The notes: generated by a model from the letters alone, not told the origin. A stretch of 64,000 nucleotides of DNA from Dipteris shenzhenensis (GCA_047967505.1 CM106540.1); one strand, 5' to 3'. Positions 33,800 through 47,719 are shown, numbered from the stretch's first letter. Made by a program: numbers and translations.

Positions 33800-36042
33800 G
33801 AAACCCAAGCACGAATGAACCTCACAACAAGCTTGGATATCCATAAGAGCTCCGAGGGGAAGGAGGAGATGGGCATCTCCTTGTTTAATTTGAAAGCTAG
33901 CTTAACATATGATGTATTAAATTTCTTATTAGCTTGAAGTTGTAGTATTCCTCGATAGAACCATTGGAAGACTTCTTTTAAACTATTGGCTTTCTGTTTG
34001 TCCCCCAAAATGTTGTGTATGTCTAAGGAATGCAGGGCATCCGATTTTTTTAACAAATAAAGGAAGGTGATTGTAGATTATATGTAGTTTTGATACATAG
34101 GCAAGTGGGCATTAGAATATATAAAACTAATATTGTTTGCTTTAAAAAAAAACATGCACAAAAGTAGGATATTGTTCTTACCATGTAATGAGTGATGTTA
34201 CATGTTGTCTAAGCCTCTTTGATTGCCTTTCTAAAACTCTTTACCACTTCTTCAAATGCTTGTTGATCATTTTTGCTAAAGGTAGCTTGGTCACAAAAAA
34301 CAAAAAGCTTATCTAAGCATTTCCACACTTTTGCCTTGACATCTCTTGCCAATCCGTCTGCTTGATGATCTTTGATAGCATTGTGTACTTTTCTCCACAA
34401 GTTATACTTTATCCTTGATACTTATGTTGTTTTATTGCCATTTATTTTTCTTTTCTCTGGATGAGACAAAAATCTTCTAGCCTCTACTCCACCAATAGAT
34501 AGCTTGATAGGAACATCTTTTCCATTTGTAGAATTTTTAAGATCCTTTGTAATATGTACATCTCCTCCATGGAGACCAATCTCTGATAGCACTGCTTCTA
34601 ATGATTGTAGTGCCTCTTTTCTTTTGCTCTTGGGGCAAAGTTTTCATGCAAATCCAATGTATAGAAAAACTAGTTTTTCAATGATCCTACATAATGCATG
34701 CAATGTACAAATGTGAACATTGCATAATGGGATCTCAAGAATTGCTTTGAAATTTTTATCTACTTTATCTCTATTGGGTGCTCTTTTCCACCATTTAGAA
34801 TCTAAGACATGTGCTGGTTCATTGCAGTACAAGCAAGGAGACTTTGAGTTACCCCCTTTACTTATATTCAACATACACTTCAGTGTCTTCAAGTCACCTA
34901 CCATATGCCATTCAATTTGAAAATCACCCTTCCCTAGAACATGAAGATGACATCCTTGGACTTGACTCTTTATAATTAATGGTATATCTATTTGATGAAA
35001 TACCCAATAAAGTATTGCATGGTCCTCAATCTTCACCTATAATTTAAAACCGCAGGTATATGATATAAAAGTTATAACATTTCGAGCAATGAATAATTTG
35101 GAAGGCGATAGTTTATATACCTCAAATGAGCCCAACCACATACGAGCTTTTTCGACTGGACACTGAAGTACTTTGAGCTGGACTTTGTGATCGATTGATC
35201 AAGTGCTCAATTCATTAAAGTGATAGAAACTCTATCTATTTTTCCTTGAAAATTTCACACTCATCGAGCTTCACAACAAACTTCAAAACTCCTTTACATT
35301 CTTCAAATGTGATACTGTAGAACTCAACCATTAGTCGTTGCAATTGTTCAAGATCTACTTCAAAAATATTATTCCAAGCATTATATGTAGTGCTTCCCTT
35401 TTCACTTTCATATACAGTTTTGATATGAAAGTATTGTCCAATGAACTTATCAATTTCTTGGTTGAGATGAACTTGTTCCTTCCACACTTGTGCTAGTGTT
35501 GGTAACAACACACGTTTTATCCGTGGATCTTTTAATGTTGATGACACAACTCTAAATATTGAAGCATATCCCTTTCTGCTCACTCCGCTTACATCAAGAG
35601 CCTCTTGAATATTCGTGACATCGGCTTTACTTTTCGATACAAAATCTTCAAGAACTTCACATTTTATATTCTTAAACTTCTTTTCCTCCATCATGTTCTT
35701 TGCAACAACAGTGTAGACTAAACCCTTCATTTGTTTGACGAGAATTAAATTAGGATCAATGTTTTCTTTCTGAGGTCTCAAAATTTCCCTGCAACAAGTA
35801 CACTTTGCAATATCATAGATTTTCTTGCAAGACAGACACACATATACAAATACAATGGCTAAACAAGATGTACTCTTACTTGCTTTCCGTACTGTGTGCT
35901 TACATCCATTAGTGCTTGCTTTCAACTCCGCAATGTTTCGAATTCTCTTGCTTTGTTGTATGTCTCCAAGAACCATTCTCTTCATTCTTGCTCTTTGTAG
36001 CTCATTCTTTGTCTTTGAATGCTCTTCAATTTCCCTTTGCAA
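33796..36042 (-). pseudogene. Unclassified transposase-like protein, copy 1
   Basis: From high to low coordinates: a coiled-coil/basic start (EEHSKTKNELQRARMKRMVL), a Cys cluster (CLSCKKIYDIAKCTCC), DVSGVSRKGYASIFRVVSST, YNAWNNIFEVDLEQLQRLMVEF, KFVVKLDECEI, DRVSITLMN, QIEWHMVGDLKTLKCML, SPCLYCNEPAH, APNRDKVDK, VHICTLHALCRIIEKLVFL (34644-35036), KVWKCLDKLFVFC (34209-34400) and NSLKEVFQWFYRGI (33796-34056). Every block has a counterpart in the 50-53 kb copy in the same order. The overall plan (Cys motif, HICTLHA, charged C-terminus) suggests a DDE-type transposase of a DNA transposon, but the class is not recognised. Frames are broken, with likely introns between blocks. Confidence 0.6.
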
Positions 36043-36059
36043 CTACTCTTCCAAGTCTT

Positions 36060-37334
36060 AAGACATGATGCCATAAGAACCAAGTTTTGTATTGAACCAA
36101 AGAATTATAATAGCAATTATAGCTATCATATCGACATTTCTTGCGCCTTCTCCATTCTTTCTCGGACATACAATGTCTTGTACATTTTCGCAGTTGAATG
36201 TTGAGTCGAAATGTATCCATACATTCCATTGTTCCTATCACCCATAAACCTCAATAGCGTTGTCAGATTAGAAAAATGTCCTATGGATATTCCACAAATG
36301 CCAGTATTTTAAGGAGGAATTGCTTTGGTACAAAAATAGACACAATGGCTAGCACACTTGGAATGATCAAAAGTTTGGAGAGAAAATAGTGGGAGGGTGA
36401 AATTAAGATGGGTAGAGAGGAAGAGTTTTCCTTGCCAGATGGATATCTTACACAAGTCGACGGCATCAGAGGAAAGACTACATAAGGTAATGAGAGCCTC
36501 AAGAGTAAAATGGGCACGGTGGTTAATGGTCTCAAAAGCCCAAAGCTTGTGAACAAGTCCGATGGAATTCAACTCTAGTTGATGAGGGGGGAGAAGAGGG
36601 ATGAAAGAGGCAAACTTGGCAAGGGGATTATCAGAAGAACTCTCAGATGAGGCAAAATCTTGGGTTAAGTTAGGTAAGGCTTCCTTTTTGGATGGATTGA
36701 GACCATTAACATCGACAACCTAGCTAAGGGGTTTGATGGAGGCAATGCCAATAGCCGAGAGTGTGTCCTTCCTTTTCGCTTCTTTTTTGAATTGTATTAT
36801 CTTTGAATGAAATGTATTTCTAGGAAAGCATGCAAGAATAGATTGAATGCCTTGTGTAGGAGGGGGGATAAACGCCATCTTTGAAACCAAGACATTGTAC
36901 GAAATTATTCCAACATTCCTGCATGACCTAAAAAGAGTTTAGTGAGCAATGTGGCACGTGGCATGCATCACATGGCTAACCCAACCAAGGCTTACCAACA
37001 TGACACATGGTTATCCCGACCAAGGGTTAACAAGGTTTGGGTGTGTGTGTGTTTAAAAATAAAACCTTTCACCTTGACCTTGTAGAACTTGTGCACATTG
37101 GAAAATTAGTGTGAATGTTCTAGAAACAATCTACTCAACTTATTAATCCAAGAAAGGCAAATAGATGCATATATAGATCTAAAAAGCCAAGAAGACATTT
37201 AATTATTCAAGCCATTAATTTGAGGATATATGTATATATATATATAAGTATATTCTACATATAGATATATATCCATACCCATTTCCATAAGCTGAAATAT
37301 TTCTATATGTTAACATATTTTCATAAGCAAAGAT

Positions 37335-37375
<41 letters not shown>

Positions 37376-38225
37376 AAAATGAAGATGTAGATTTGCCCCA
37401 AACCTTGGCGCCCCTTTTTAATTAAGTGAGAGATCCTGAATCACAAACGCATACAAATCCTCTTGCATCTGGGGCATTCTACATCCCATTAGGTATCCAC
37501 ATACCATGCATACTGTTCATTGCTTTGACTAAACTTGGCAATAGGCATCCATCTCCATTCTAGATTGATTACACTTAGCCCAGAACTATTACTAGCAGCC
37601 CACTCAGCCACTCAGTTCCCATAGCTATCATTAATGCCCAATTAGCCATCCATCTGCTTAAAGCAGAGAAAGAAAGCATACAAAAGCTTTCTCCACTGTC
37701 CAAGAATGTAACTACCAATAGTCTCTCACCCTACGACTAGCACATATCCTAATATATCAACTTGTTTCCCATAAGTGAACTAGCATCACAACATAGCATC
37801 TATGGTAGTCACACCTATACCATCCCTCTCTTGGGTTCCAGGGATACTTTCCATCTCAAGCACGGATTCCTGCCTAATCTACAATGAGGCTGTACCAAAT
37901 ATGTGCCATCTTCCTAGCTTAGCCACTGTGTGCACGTGACATATCTCCTAGAGAAACCAAAGCATATTCCCACACAGAACATGTTACCTACCAAAGCCAA
38001 CAAATAAGATACACAGTGAATTTGATCCCACTTGCATTCAATGCATTTTGTGAGTGATCTCAACAACGGAAGTGGAACAAAAGAGGGTGAGAAAGAGGGA
38101 GAGCCATAAGAGAACCACACAAGTTTTGGTGGGTGTAGAACACCCTAATCTCCTATGTCATCCCTCCATATATCTATGTGTTTGAGTATTGTACATAACT
38201 GGGGTTAAGGCACAGTGGCTGTTAA
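36060..38225. other. Unassigned sequence, microsatellites, probable copia LTR
   Basis: No gene recognised. Holds (TA)n at about 37225, (TC)n at about 37339-37372, and from roughly 37400-38225 a likely LTR of the downstream minus-strand copia element (adjacent to its polypurine tract). LTR limits could not be set. Confidence 0.4.
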
Positions 38226-41030
38226 CCCCCACAACCTCCTACTTAAAGGCCAATGTGCCTTTAAGGGAGAACAACCAGTGGACATACTAATCCAATGCCC
38301 ATCAATACATGACAATACTCAAACCACTGACTAGGTAGACTCTTCGTAGCATATCTACAGGGTTATCATCTGTATGGACCTTGACAAGCTCTATGCGCTT
38401 GTCCTCAAGTACCTCCCTGATGAAATGATACCTGATTTCAATGTGTTTGGTCTTTGCATGAAAGACCGGACTTTGTGCTAGCTAAATAGCACTCATGGAA
38501 TCACTATGCAATGTTGATACACCTATATGAATCCCTAAATCTCCCACTAGCTGATCAAGACAAATAGCCTTCTTGCAACCCTTTATGGCATATACTCAGC
38601 CTCTATGGTAGACAAAGCAACACACTTCTATGCATGAGACATCCACGATCCTGCACCACTTGCAAAGGTGAACACATAACCAGAAGTGAATCTCCTGCTA
38701 TCCACATGCCTGCATAGTTTGAACCAGTGTACCCAAGTACACGGATCTCTCCTCTACCAAAGCAGATACGCATATCCTTGGTACCCTTCATGTACCTCAT
38801 TATGCATCTGGCTACATCCCAATGCCTCTTTCTTGGATTAGCCATATACGGGCTAGCAACTCCCACTACAAATGCAATGTCCAGTCTAGTAGCTATCATA
38901 GCATACATAAGACTCCCAACCGCTGATGCATGAGGAAGCTTGGCCATCATGGCCCTCTCCTCATCTAATTTCAGACTTTTTGCCTGACTCAGTTTCACAT
39001 ATGGAGGAAATGGAGTACTTACTGCCTTCCCCCCCTCCATATTGAAACTCTGCAACATTTTTGTAACATATTCCTTCTGTGAAAGCCAAAGAAGTTTCCC
39101 ACTCTAGTCATGGGTGATACACATACCAAGAATATGACCTACAAGTCCCAAATCCTTCATATCAAAGGCCTTAGGCAACTTGGCCTTTTATGCATCTATT
39201 TCATAATTGTTCTTACTAGCCTATTATAACATATCATCCATGTCAAGTGCCAGGAGCATCTGGATATTATCCTTAGCCCTTTTAGTATAGAGGCTGTGAT
39301 CAATCTCACTTCTTCTGAAACCTTGGGACCGAATGAAAGCATCAAACTTTTGATACCATTCTCTAGGCGCTTGGTTAAGGCCATAGAGACTCTTTTTCAG
39401 CTTGCAAACCAAATGTTCTTTGCCCTTTTCTTCAAAGCCTTCCAGTTGTACAATGTAAATTTCCTCATGCAAATTCCCATGCAAGACAGCTTTCTTCACA
39501 TCCATTTGCATAGGCTCCATATCCTCTGCTGCCACATCCATGCAATAAAGCTTTCTTCACATCCATCTGCATGAGCTCCATATCCTCTACTGCTGCCACA
39601 AGTCCAAGTACACATCAAAGTGTGGTCATCTTCACAATTGGAGAGAAGATCTCATCAAAGTTTACCCTTCTCTTGCTTAAACCCTTAGCAACCAAATGGA
39701 TCTTGTACTTAGGCACATCATCACCTGTGACCTTCATCTTGCAGACACATTTACATGGCAATGCTTTCTTTCCATGTGGCAAAGAAACCAAGTCCCAAGT
39801 CTTATTCTTCATGACTAAACTCATCTATGATTACATAGCATACTCCCACTTGCACTGATCCTCGCTCACCATAGCAAATCAAACGGGATACATGAACAGA
39901 TCCTCCCCTTGCTAGAGAAGAATACCTGTCAGAGTGTGCTCACCAAACCCACAATTAGTAAGCATCACAGAGTCTACCCTTGGAACAAATCTCTCAAGCG
40001 GTCTAGACACTCTAACTAATCTTCTCAAGGGCATTCTAGCTTGCTATCCCATCTGCATATCAGCCACATTTGTTTCATCGTCTCCACCAATAGATCATCC
40101 ATCATCTGCCCTTGATTGTGTACCTATGGGATAACCTAGTGGCACCATTTCCTGCACATTCGGTGCATGGATAGCTTGGTGTCTATCAACATACGCGGGT
40201 AGATTGACATGCTGGAAAGTGATTATCCTTATTTTCACATACCTCATGGGTGTCTTATGCATCTTCTTCTCATTGAAGACCACATCATGGATTTTTATGA
40301 TCTTATTTGCTTATGTGTCCGAGAGACGATAGCCCCTCTCTACGGTTTCACCATAACCCAGAAAGATACATTTCCTAGACTTAGGCTCTAGCTTCTACTG
40401 AAGCCCTTTTGGCACATGTGCATATGCCTCACACTCAAATATATGCAAATGAGCGTAAGAGAGCTTCTTGCCACTCTATGCCTCTTTAGGAATACCACCT
40501 TTCAAACTTTTACTAGGTGATCTATTGATAACATGCACTACAGTCTTCATTGCCTTCGCCCAAAAACCACCATCAAGACTTGCATTGGAAAGCACACATT
40601 ACAATCTTTCCTAAATGGTGTGGTTCATTTGTGCTCCAACTGGATTTTGTTCTAGAGTACAAGGGGACGTGAGCTCCCTCTTGATCCCACATGTATCACA
40701 GAAATGCTGAAAGCCATGAGAGAGATACTCTCCACCATTGTTAGTCCTTAGGCATTTAAGCATTGTACCTGACTGATTTTCAACCAAAGCCAGCCATTTC
40801 TGAAATACCTGGAACACATCGCTCTTATGAGCTATAGCATAAGCCCACACTTTCCTAGTTGCATCATCAATGAATGCCACATAGTATTCAGACCCTCCTA
40901 ATGATTGTGTAAGCATGGGACCACATATGTCTCAATGCACCAAATAAAGCCTTTCAAGCTCTTTCTTTCCCCTTCTTTTATGGGATGACTTAGTCTACTT
41001 CCCATAGAGACAATGCTCACAAAATTCAAA
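38226..41030 (-). mobile_element. Second Ty1/copia element, degraded
   Basis: On the minus strand, in order: a Cys pair of the pre-integrase region (CEHCLYGK near 41010), integrase (DICGPM, FIDDATRKVWAYAIAHKS, LRTNNGGEYLSHGF; 40611-40990), CIFLGYG (about 40370), reverse transcriptase (KNKTWDLVSLPHGKKAL at 39800; QMDVKKAVLHGNLHEEIYIV at 39500; LYGLNQAPREWYQKFDAF; LALDMDDML at about 39230, replacing YVDDML), RNase H (38603-39058: SPYMANPRKRHWDVARCIMR, GYTGSNYAG) and a polypurine tract (GGAGGTTGTGGGGG, about 38231-38245). Many stops and frameshifts. The last integrase catalytic position reads NNGGEY where family members have DNGGEY. Confidence 0.85.
39483..39602. repeat. About 57-bp tandem duplication in copia RT
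   Basis: AGCTTTCTTCACATCCATT...CTCCATATCCTCTGCTGCCACA is repeated directly with few changes inside the RT coding region, duplicating the QMDVKKA segment. Confidence 0.85.
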
Positions 41031-43540
41031 GTAAGAAAAACTCAAATGCAGTGTGATTAAAGCAATAAATACAAAAATTCAAATGCAATCAAAGAATTTG
41101 TACTTCAAGAATATTGATCTCAATTATTGATCATAGTATAATGCGCATCATCTAGGCCTAGTTAGCTTTTCTTGACCTATATGAGAACAAATACAGGTCT
41201 AGTCTTAATGTTTTAAAATCAACTATTCATGCTGAAGTTGGATGAGGAAACCAAGTGAGTGCACATCTAGTCAAGGTCCCATTGAATGATTGACTGGCCC
41301 CTATTGGCTAGAAGGTGGACAATAATCAATTGGCCACCCTCTCACTTAGTAAATTACCTAGAAGTTATGGTGGGTTGGTGATGTTCTTGACATTAAAGAG
41401 AGACTAAGCTATAGTCACTTTTAATGAGATGATCATCTTAGCCTTCCTTCGATAAGGCTGATAGCTACTCTCATCTCTTTGATGGGCTCCTATTTTGTGG
41501 TCCTCCATATTCATGTCTCTCCATATTTTTGTGGTCCTCCATATTCATCTCTCTCTCCTTCCCTTGTGAGAAATTTTCTCTCTCCATTCTTGCATTTGTG
41601 ACATGGTATTAAATCAATGGTGGCTCTTCCCTCTTCTCCTCCTCCTTGCCACTTGTAGCCTTGTGCAAGCTTTTTATTTTAGCCTACCTTTTTTATGCTA
41701 CAAGTGCAAATCTTTGAGAAGGATCCTTTGCATTGCTGGTTCAACCACCTTAGAGAGGGCGAGATCTACAAAACTCAGTAGTTGTAGATGTACAACAACC
41801 AAGTCTCACTAAAGTATTGGGCAACAATGTTTATTTTGCCTATACTCGTATCTTCTACCGATGTCATCATATATTTCCCTAGAGTTTGCCGCCCAAAGGT
41901 CTGCTAAAGTTGTCAAGGGACCCTTTTTGTCATATGTTGTCGTTCTTCATCAATTTTCTAGAACACTTGTCTTTTGTTATATTTTTTATAAATCTACAAC
42001 TGCATGTGGTCATTTCCAGAAGACATAGTTTGTGCACAATTCTTCTAAAGGCTATTTTAAAGATCACTATGTACTAGATAGGTCTCATATCTACTAGATT
42101 TTCTACTTCCCAGATGTATTATTAACTATTGGTTGATATTGCTATTTCTTGTTCTCCTTCTATCACGTTGTTGCCTATTCCTTGGTAGTGTATTCCCCAC
42201 TGCATGTTATCTCTATTTCCTTTGAGGTAGTGTATTCTCCTATTATCACATCATCTCCTATTCCTTAGTAGTGTATATTTGTAGGCCAAGTAGAACTTCT
42301 GCCCATCATAAGAGGAACTCAAGTAATTTGCCTAAGTTTCTCCATGTTCACTTAAGGTCTTCGGTGGCATCTCTCTCTATCGATTGATCCTTAGATGGTT
42401 ATCTGCTATGGTTGGTCTTCTTCCTTTGTATCTTTCTCGATGTAATTCCTCTAGAATACCAACCGAGTATTGTTGAAGTCATTCTCTTAGCTCGCTAGCA
42501 TGGTTCCCACATTCATTTTGTTTTTCCACAGAGAAAATGGCCAACTACTCAAAATCCAAGCTTTTTGTGGAGGAATGCTTAGACTCCATCTGCCATGATG
42601 GACCTTCATCTTCTAATCTTCTAGGATGCCTCAGCATAGACCAGCATTCCATCCTTTTGACTCTGCATAGTCATCATCTTCACGCCTTGGGGTAGTGTGG
42701 CCAAGTCTCACTCCTTGTGCTCTTCACCCCTGTTGAACAGTTGATGCTTCTTCTAGTCTCCTTCAGGCATTGAACTCCAATTTTGAGACCACTTCAGCTC
42801 TCATGGTAGGATGTAGCTAATTCCTTTGGCTCAGGAACTCTTTGCAAAATTGTCTATTTATCGTCATCTTATTTTTGAGTGTGTGGTAGCCATTGACTAA
42901 GGTAGAAAGTATCCGAGTAGCTATCTAAATACTTTGTGTATCCCACATGTCAGTCTTAAAGCACACCACTAGACTGCGGCACTCATCTGGAGTTACTTGG
43001 AGAAATTTATTTGTAATAGCCCACCTTCCCAACAACAGTTTCACTTTGTCACTAGTCAACATGAACCTCACTTACCTCTCAATATTAAGCTTACTACCTT
43101 GGTTCTTTAGATCCCTTGAACTAACAACTGTCAACTCGCAATTCAATTGACCTTCCCTAGTAGGATCACCAAAATTTTGATGATTTGGTTCACTCACTTA
43201 GGACTAACTTAAGGTGCTTGGTTTTATCCTGACCCTGTGTAGTGCTGAGTGAAGATGGTCACTCTTGCAATCTTTATTACAACGTGCTCAGGTGACAGAA
43301 TAGATGACAACATAACACTCAAAAGTTCAAGGTTAGTTGTTTTGTAGGAGGACCGTATGGTGATGGGAAAAATTTCGAGTTCACACAAGTTAGGAGAATA
43401 ATACTGGGTGCAAAACACCATAAAGGGTAGACTGTGTAGATAAGAAAATCAACTTATATTGATCTTTTGCTTATAAACAAAACACCTCGGCTTGAAACAA
43501 ACACTCAGTGTAAGGTTCCTAACCTAGCAAGCTCAAGTGA
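41031..43540. other. Unassigned sequence
   Basis: No coding signal recognised. 42150-42280 contains three irregular repeats of CCTATTCCTTGGTAGTGTATTC-type words. The rest is unremarkable. Confidence 0.4.
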
Positions 43541-43545
43541 GATGG

Positions 43546-43637
43546 AGAGAACTCAGCACATGGCTCTCTTGTTCTCTATCCTCCCTATTACAACTCAGCA
43601 CACGGCTCTCTTGTTCTCTACCCTCCCTATTACAACC
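43546..43637. repeat. About 45-bp tandem duplication
   Basis: ACTCAGCACATGGCTCTCTT...CCTCCCTATTACA occurs twice in direct succession with two differences. Confidence 0.9.
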
Positions 43638-43858
43638 ACTTTGTACTAACTACACAAAATTGCCTTCCAAAAAACATCATGCTTAGTGTGCCACACCACT
43701 ATTTGCTATTGGTTTGGACCACGACAATCACTTGCACCTCCAACTACAAACAGTGCTCAGTCCAAAATGTTCCACCACTTTTGAGCAAGCCCACACTCGC
43801 TAACTGCACTTGGCTCTACCCATGTCAGCTTGACTTGAGGGCTAACACCTTCATTCTT

Positions 43859-44146
43859 CTTCCTCTTTGTTTGGCCTCCCTCCTCTTCCAAATTCTCAAG
43901 CCCCACACAAGATCTTTGTCCCTCTACATCGAGCACCACCTTACTCCCATCCTCATTTATTGAGCTATACATCGATCCCTTCTTGCAACATTGCCTAGCC
44001 ATCTTCCTCTTTGTTTGGCCTCCCTCCTCTTCCAAATTCTCAAGGCCCACACAAGACCTTCCTCCCTCTACATCGAGCACCCCACCTTACACCCATCCTC
44101 ATTTATTGAGCTATACATCGATCCCTTCTTGCAACATTGCCCACCA
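43859..44146. repeat. 144-bp tandem duplication
   Basis: Copies start at 43859 and 44003 with CTTCCTCTTTGTTTGGCCTC and stay near-identical through CATCGATCCCTTCTTGCAAC. ORFs across the region repeat accordingly and are not genes. Confidence 0.95.
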
Positions 44147-44354
44147 CCATTCATTGTATTCCACAACCATCCTAGAAAGAGACTTATCTTGCCCCTGCCT
44201 TGCACACAAACAAGTACCATTTGTGTAACAAGAGCATGTTTAGCTATGATTATGATAAATTATTACACATATATGAGCACACTAAAACTTCCAATAATTT
44301 CGGGGTAGTGAAGATCACCCAGGATACAAGCGTCCTAAAGTAAATAATAAATGC

Positions 44355-44820
44355 ATGCCAATCCTCCAAAAAACTCTTAGAACAGACGCTTTTATAGTAC
44401 CTACCAAAAAACACATATTATTACCCAATGAAGAATATTTCATGAAAATAAGAAGCCTTAACAAACAACAAAGAGAAATATTTGATGATGTGCTTCTACA
44501 GAAAATAGTTAGTCCACACAGAATTTTCCTTTTCCTTACTCGTGGGGCAGTCACCAAAAAAACATACCTTTACTCCTCTTTGTTAAAGGACTCATCAGAC
44601 ATTACAATAAAAAACAATGGACAATGATATTGACTAGGTGAAGGTTCTAATGCTTGCTTATATTGGTAAGACAACTTACAACATAAACGGAAAAACTATT
44701 CATGCACTACACTTGCTTGTTCATAGCAAGGACCTCACATCCGTCCCATGAGAAAGCTAGATACATTGAGCGCCTTGTACAAATAAGCTCAATTGCTTGT
44801 CTTTGATGAGATTTCACTAG
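44355..44820 (+). pseudogene. Pif1-like helicase fragment (Helitron type)
   Basis: LLPNEEYFMKIRSLNKQQRE, then FLFLTRGAVTKKTYLYSSL (degenerate Walker A) and, in another frame, VLMLAYIGKTTYNINGKTIH reproduce the first motifs of the Pif1/RecD2-like helicase domain of Helitrons (LN.EQ..., GGAGTGKT, VLA.TG.AA..I.G.TIH). The Walker A lysine context is destroyed. Nothing follows beyond the TIHALHL segment. It is a separate copy from the helicase at 47.7-49.1 kb. Confidence 0.65.
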
Positions 44821-46660
44821 TGGGGAAAAAATCGGTAAATTTTGCAGACCTCCACATGCATTCTTTTTTCCGTCCCCCATGTCTTTGATGAAATTTCACT
44901 AGTGGGGTAATGAACACTAATCCTAAAATTAGCCTAACGATATACTAACCTAACCAACAAACTAACTAAACCTTAACAAAAAATAATCGTTGGCTAAACT
45001 AACCTAGGTATGTGTGTAACTAACCCATGGTTAGGTCAAAATATTGGTAAAACTAACACTAGTCTTGGTGAACTCACCTAAGGTTAACTGAAGCAAACTA
45101 ACTGTAGTTAATGTAATCACAATAGACCTTTTCTAACACAAAGGTCCCAAAAATACTAGCACATATCTAACCTCCATAACACTCACAATTCAACTTTTGG
45201 ACCTAAGGAGGACGTGCTTAGTTGACCACTCCACAAGTTTGCATGAGACGACATCTATGACAACCCTCCTCTCCAAATCCCCCTTCTATAACTAATGCAA
45301 TCCATCTTACTCCTCCAATCTGCAACATGGTAGAGCACTATCATCTGATGGGGACCTTACCTTTGAAGGGGATGCAACTACCAAAACTTCAATGAACAAC
45401 AGCATAGCAATCATGAAAGAAGACCCTTGGGAAAGCTGGAACTTCCAAAGCACAATGGTCAGGGAGTCCCAGTAGAGAAGTTCCTCCATCCCTTTGATGT
45501 TGCATATAGAGTTGGAGGAGATCAATTTGATGAGACCAAATCCACTTGGTTCCCTATTGTTGAGATATGGTGCCATGTGCACATGAATTAGAGGCAAAGG
45601 TATGTGCCAAGGAATGTATTAAAGTAGCCACAATAAAATATGGTGTGCATAGGGCCCAGTGTTGAGGTGGCAAGGCATGACCATGTGCCACCCTTCCATG
45701 TAAGAGGACCCATAAGGTGTGTTGTACATAATCCATGGTAGTAATATTATAAAATGTAAGGTGGCATGGCTCCTCCATATGCCACCTCTCCACCTACACT
45801 GCATTTAGTGAGATATGGCTCAAAGTCCATGGGAGAAGTAATATAAAATAGGTGGAGATGGATATTATATTGGGTTATTCCCTCCATATAGAATAGGCTC
45901 ATGTGGGGGAGGTATAGATAGTCCAAGGATGCAAGTTAAATAATGGGGAAAGTAGGATGAGGTGGCAAGATTCCTTGTGCCAACCCTCCACTTGTCCTCC
46001 TAGAGGTTTGAACATATTATAAAATTGGGAGAGACCAAGGGAGTATCATAGACTTGAGATATGGGGCTTGATTTATGTGGAAAAATGAGGCAAAGGGTTG
46101 TCACACACAATTGAGAGTGCGTAACCACCTAGCCCACATGGGAGATTTTTCCACACACACCATACATGTGGGAGGATGCATTTATTGGGAGAGAGCCCCC
46201 CTCTTGGCTATAAAAGGAGGGGGCTATTCCTTGATGAGACATGCTCATTCTTGTAAAGCCACCTAGCTAGTACTTTGATTTCTCCCTTCTCTTCCTTTCA
46301 AAATAAAGCATGGTCCTCTTCCCTTGATGTCTCCATCTTTACATTCCTCCTCCCATCATGTACATGCTTCTCTTCCCCCTCTTCCTTTCCCCTTGTGTCA
46401 TAGTGTCCCTCTTCATTCCCTCCCCTTCTAATTCCTTTTCCCCTCCCATGATAACATTTCGCCCTCACGTTCTCCTTTCCTTTATGGCCCTCGAGCATCG
46501 CCATGCTTAGCCTCTAGCCTCTGGTCCTGATTTCTTTTTCAGCTAATAGCGTGTGCATTCTTTCCGATGTACGAATACAATACACTGCCAGCCATGTTGC
46601 CTGAGAACTTGCGATATGTACAAGAAGAGCAGGGGAACATGACAACCAAGGGAAATATTG
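44821..46660. other. Unassigned sequence with a TATA-bearing segment
   Basis: No coding signal. 45550-45790 repeats GTGGCATGGC.CCTCC..ATGCCACC words in both orientations. A TATAAAAGG box near 46209 is followed by CCTTGATGAGACATGCTCAT..., which could be the promoter of an LTR, but no matching LTR was found. Confidence 0.35.
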
Positions 46661-46671
46661 TGTGACATGGC

Positions 46672-47440
46672 TTGACCATCTTGAACATTGTTCTGGGGCA
46701 ATCCTTCAAAGTCTTAATCTCCACCAGCCCAACAAGTTTTCTACAGGTAGACATAGGCATGCCACATGGGCAAGCGACAAACACACTCCTTCTGAATGGA
46801 ACGACAATCCCACCAACAATAACCCCATGGCTACCCCAAAAAAAGAAACGTATGTACAACCAATGGATAGGAGAGGATGAGGCAGCTTTATTAGAGACCA
46901 TGAGGGCACAGCCTGATGACCCTGCAAGGGTGATTGTAGAATCATTCGTCGAAAAACATTGCACAACCAAGTACAACATTAAAAGTGTTTGTAACAAAAT
47001 ATATAGGACTTGGAGTGCTGCCGCATTTGCAAAAACCCTGCCCGAGAGCAGTATGCAACCAGCATTGCCCTCTATTATACCAAACATTGAAAGCCCCTCG
47101 CAACTCCAAAAAAAGAGAAAAAGAGGAAGGAGCACAACAACAACAAATAAAGCACGTGACCATTACAATGCTAAAATCAAAGACACACCCGCATATGCAT
47201 GCTCATGTTGTGGGTCACTAGTGTTTAAAACAAAGACAAGACCTCGAACAAGTGACGGTGAAATATTCAGGCACTAGGCGGGGTTGTGGAGGGAAAGCAA
47301 GAAAAAAGAGGGCCAATACTTTTGCTCTCTTTGCCACAAAAGCATTGGGAGAAAACAAGCTCCTAAATTCTGTAGTGAAACTTTTCAAAGCAAAGAAAAC
47401 GGTTTAAAGTAATTTGTTTCAACAACTACAACAACAACAC
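46672..47440 (+). pseudogene. Helitron-associated N-terminal zinc region
   Basis: WIGEDEAALLETMRAQPDDP and VCNKIYRTWSAAAFAKTLP are followed by a basic linker, YACSCCGSLVFKTKTRPRTS and, after a stop, QYFCSLCHKSIGRKQAPKFC. Paired Cys motifs of this style (CxxCG.L.F ... C..C...) precede the Rep/helicase part in many Pif1-bearing Helitron proteins. The link to the helicase downstream rests on order and strand. The stop at about 47275 (H-TAG-AG) fits C to T. Confidence 0.45.
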
Positions 47441-47719
47441 AAAGCCTGAGGATCATTACTGAGAGAAATGCCTTCTGTACCTACCATTTCAAAACACAGA
47501 GCACTAGTTCGAGGGAGGAGAGTCAACATGGCATGATAAATACATCACAAACAAGGACACAATCATTGAAAAAAAAAACATTTGACTCAAACTTCAACGA
47601 AATAACTAAAGACAGCAGCAGCAGCTATGAAGCTAGAAGCACAAGTATCGATACAACAACGACCACTACATAGTAAGAAAAATTTGACATCGGGAGGGAA
47701 ATTCATGCAACAAAAGAAC

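Noticed and set aside
43757-44308. Several ORFs on both strands with repeated protein segments
   Set aside because: Explained by the 144-bp tandem duplication; no protein family resemblance.
46298-46504. Charged minus-strand ORF (GKGIRRGGNEEGHYD)
   Set aside because: Low-complexity complement of a CT-rich stretch; no start context or conservation evident.
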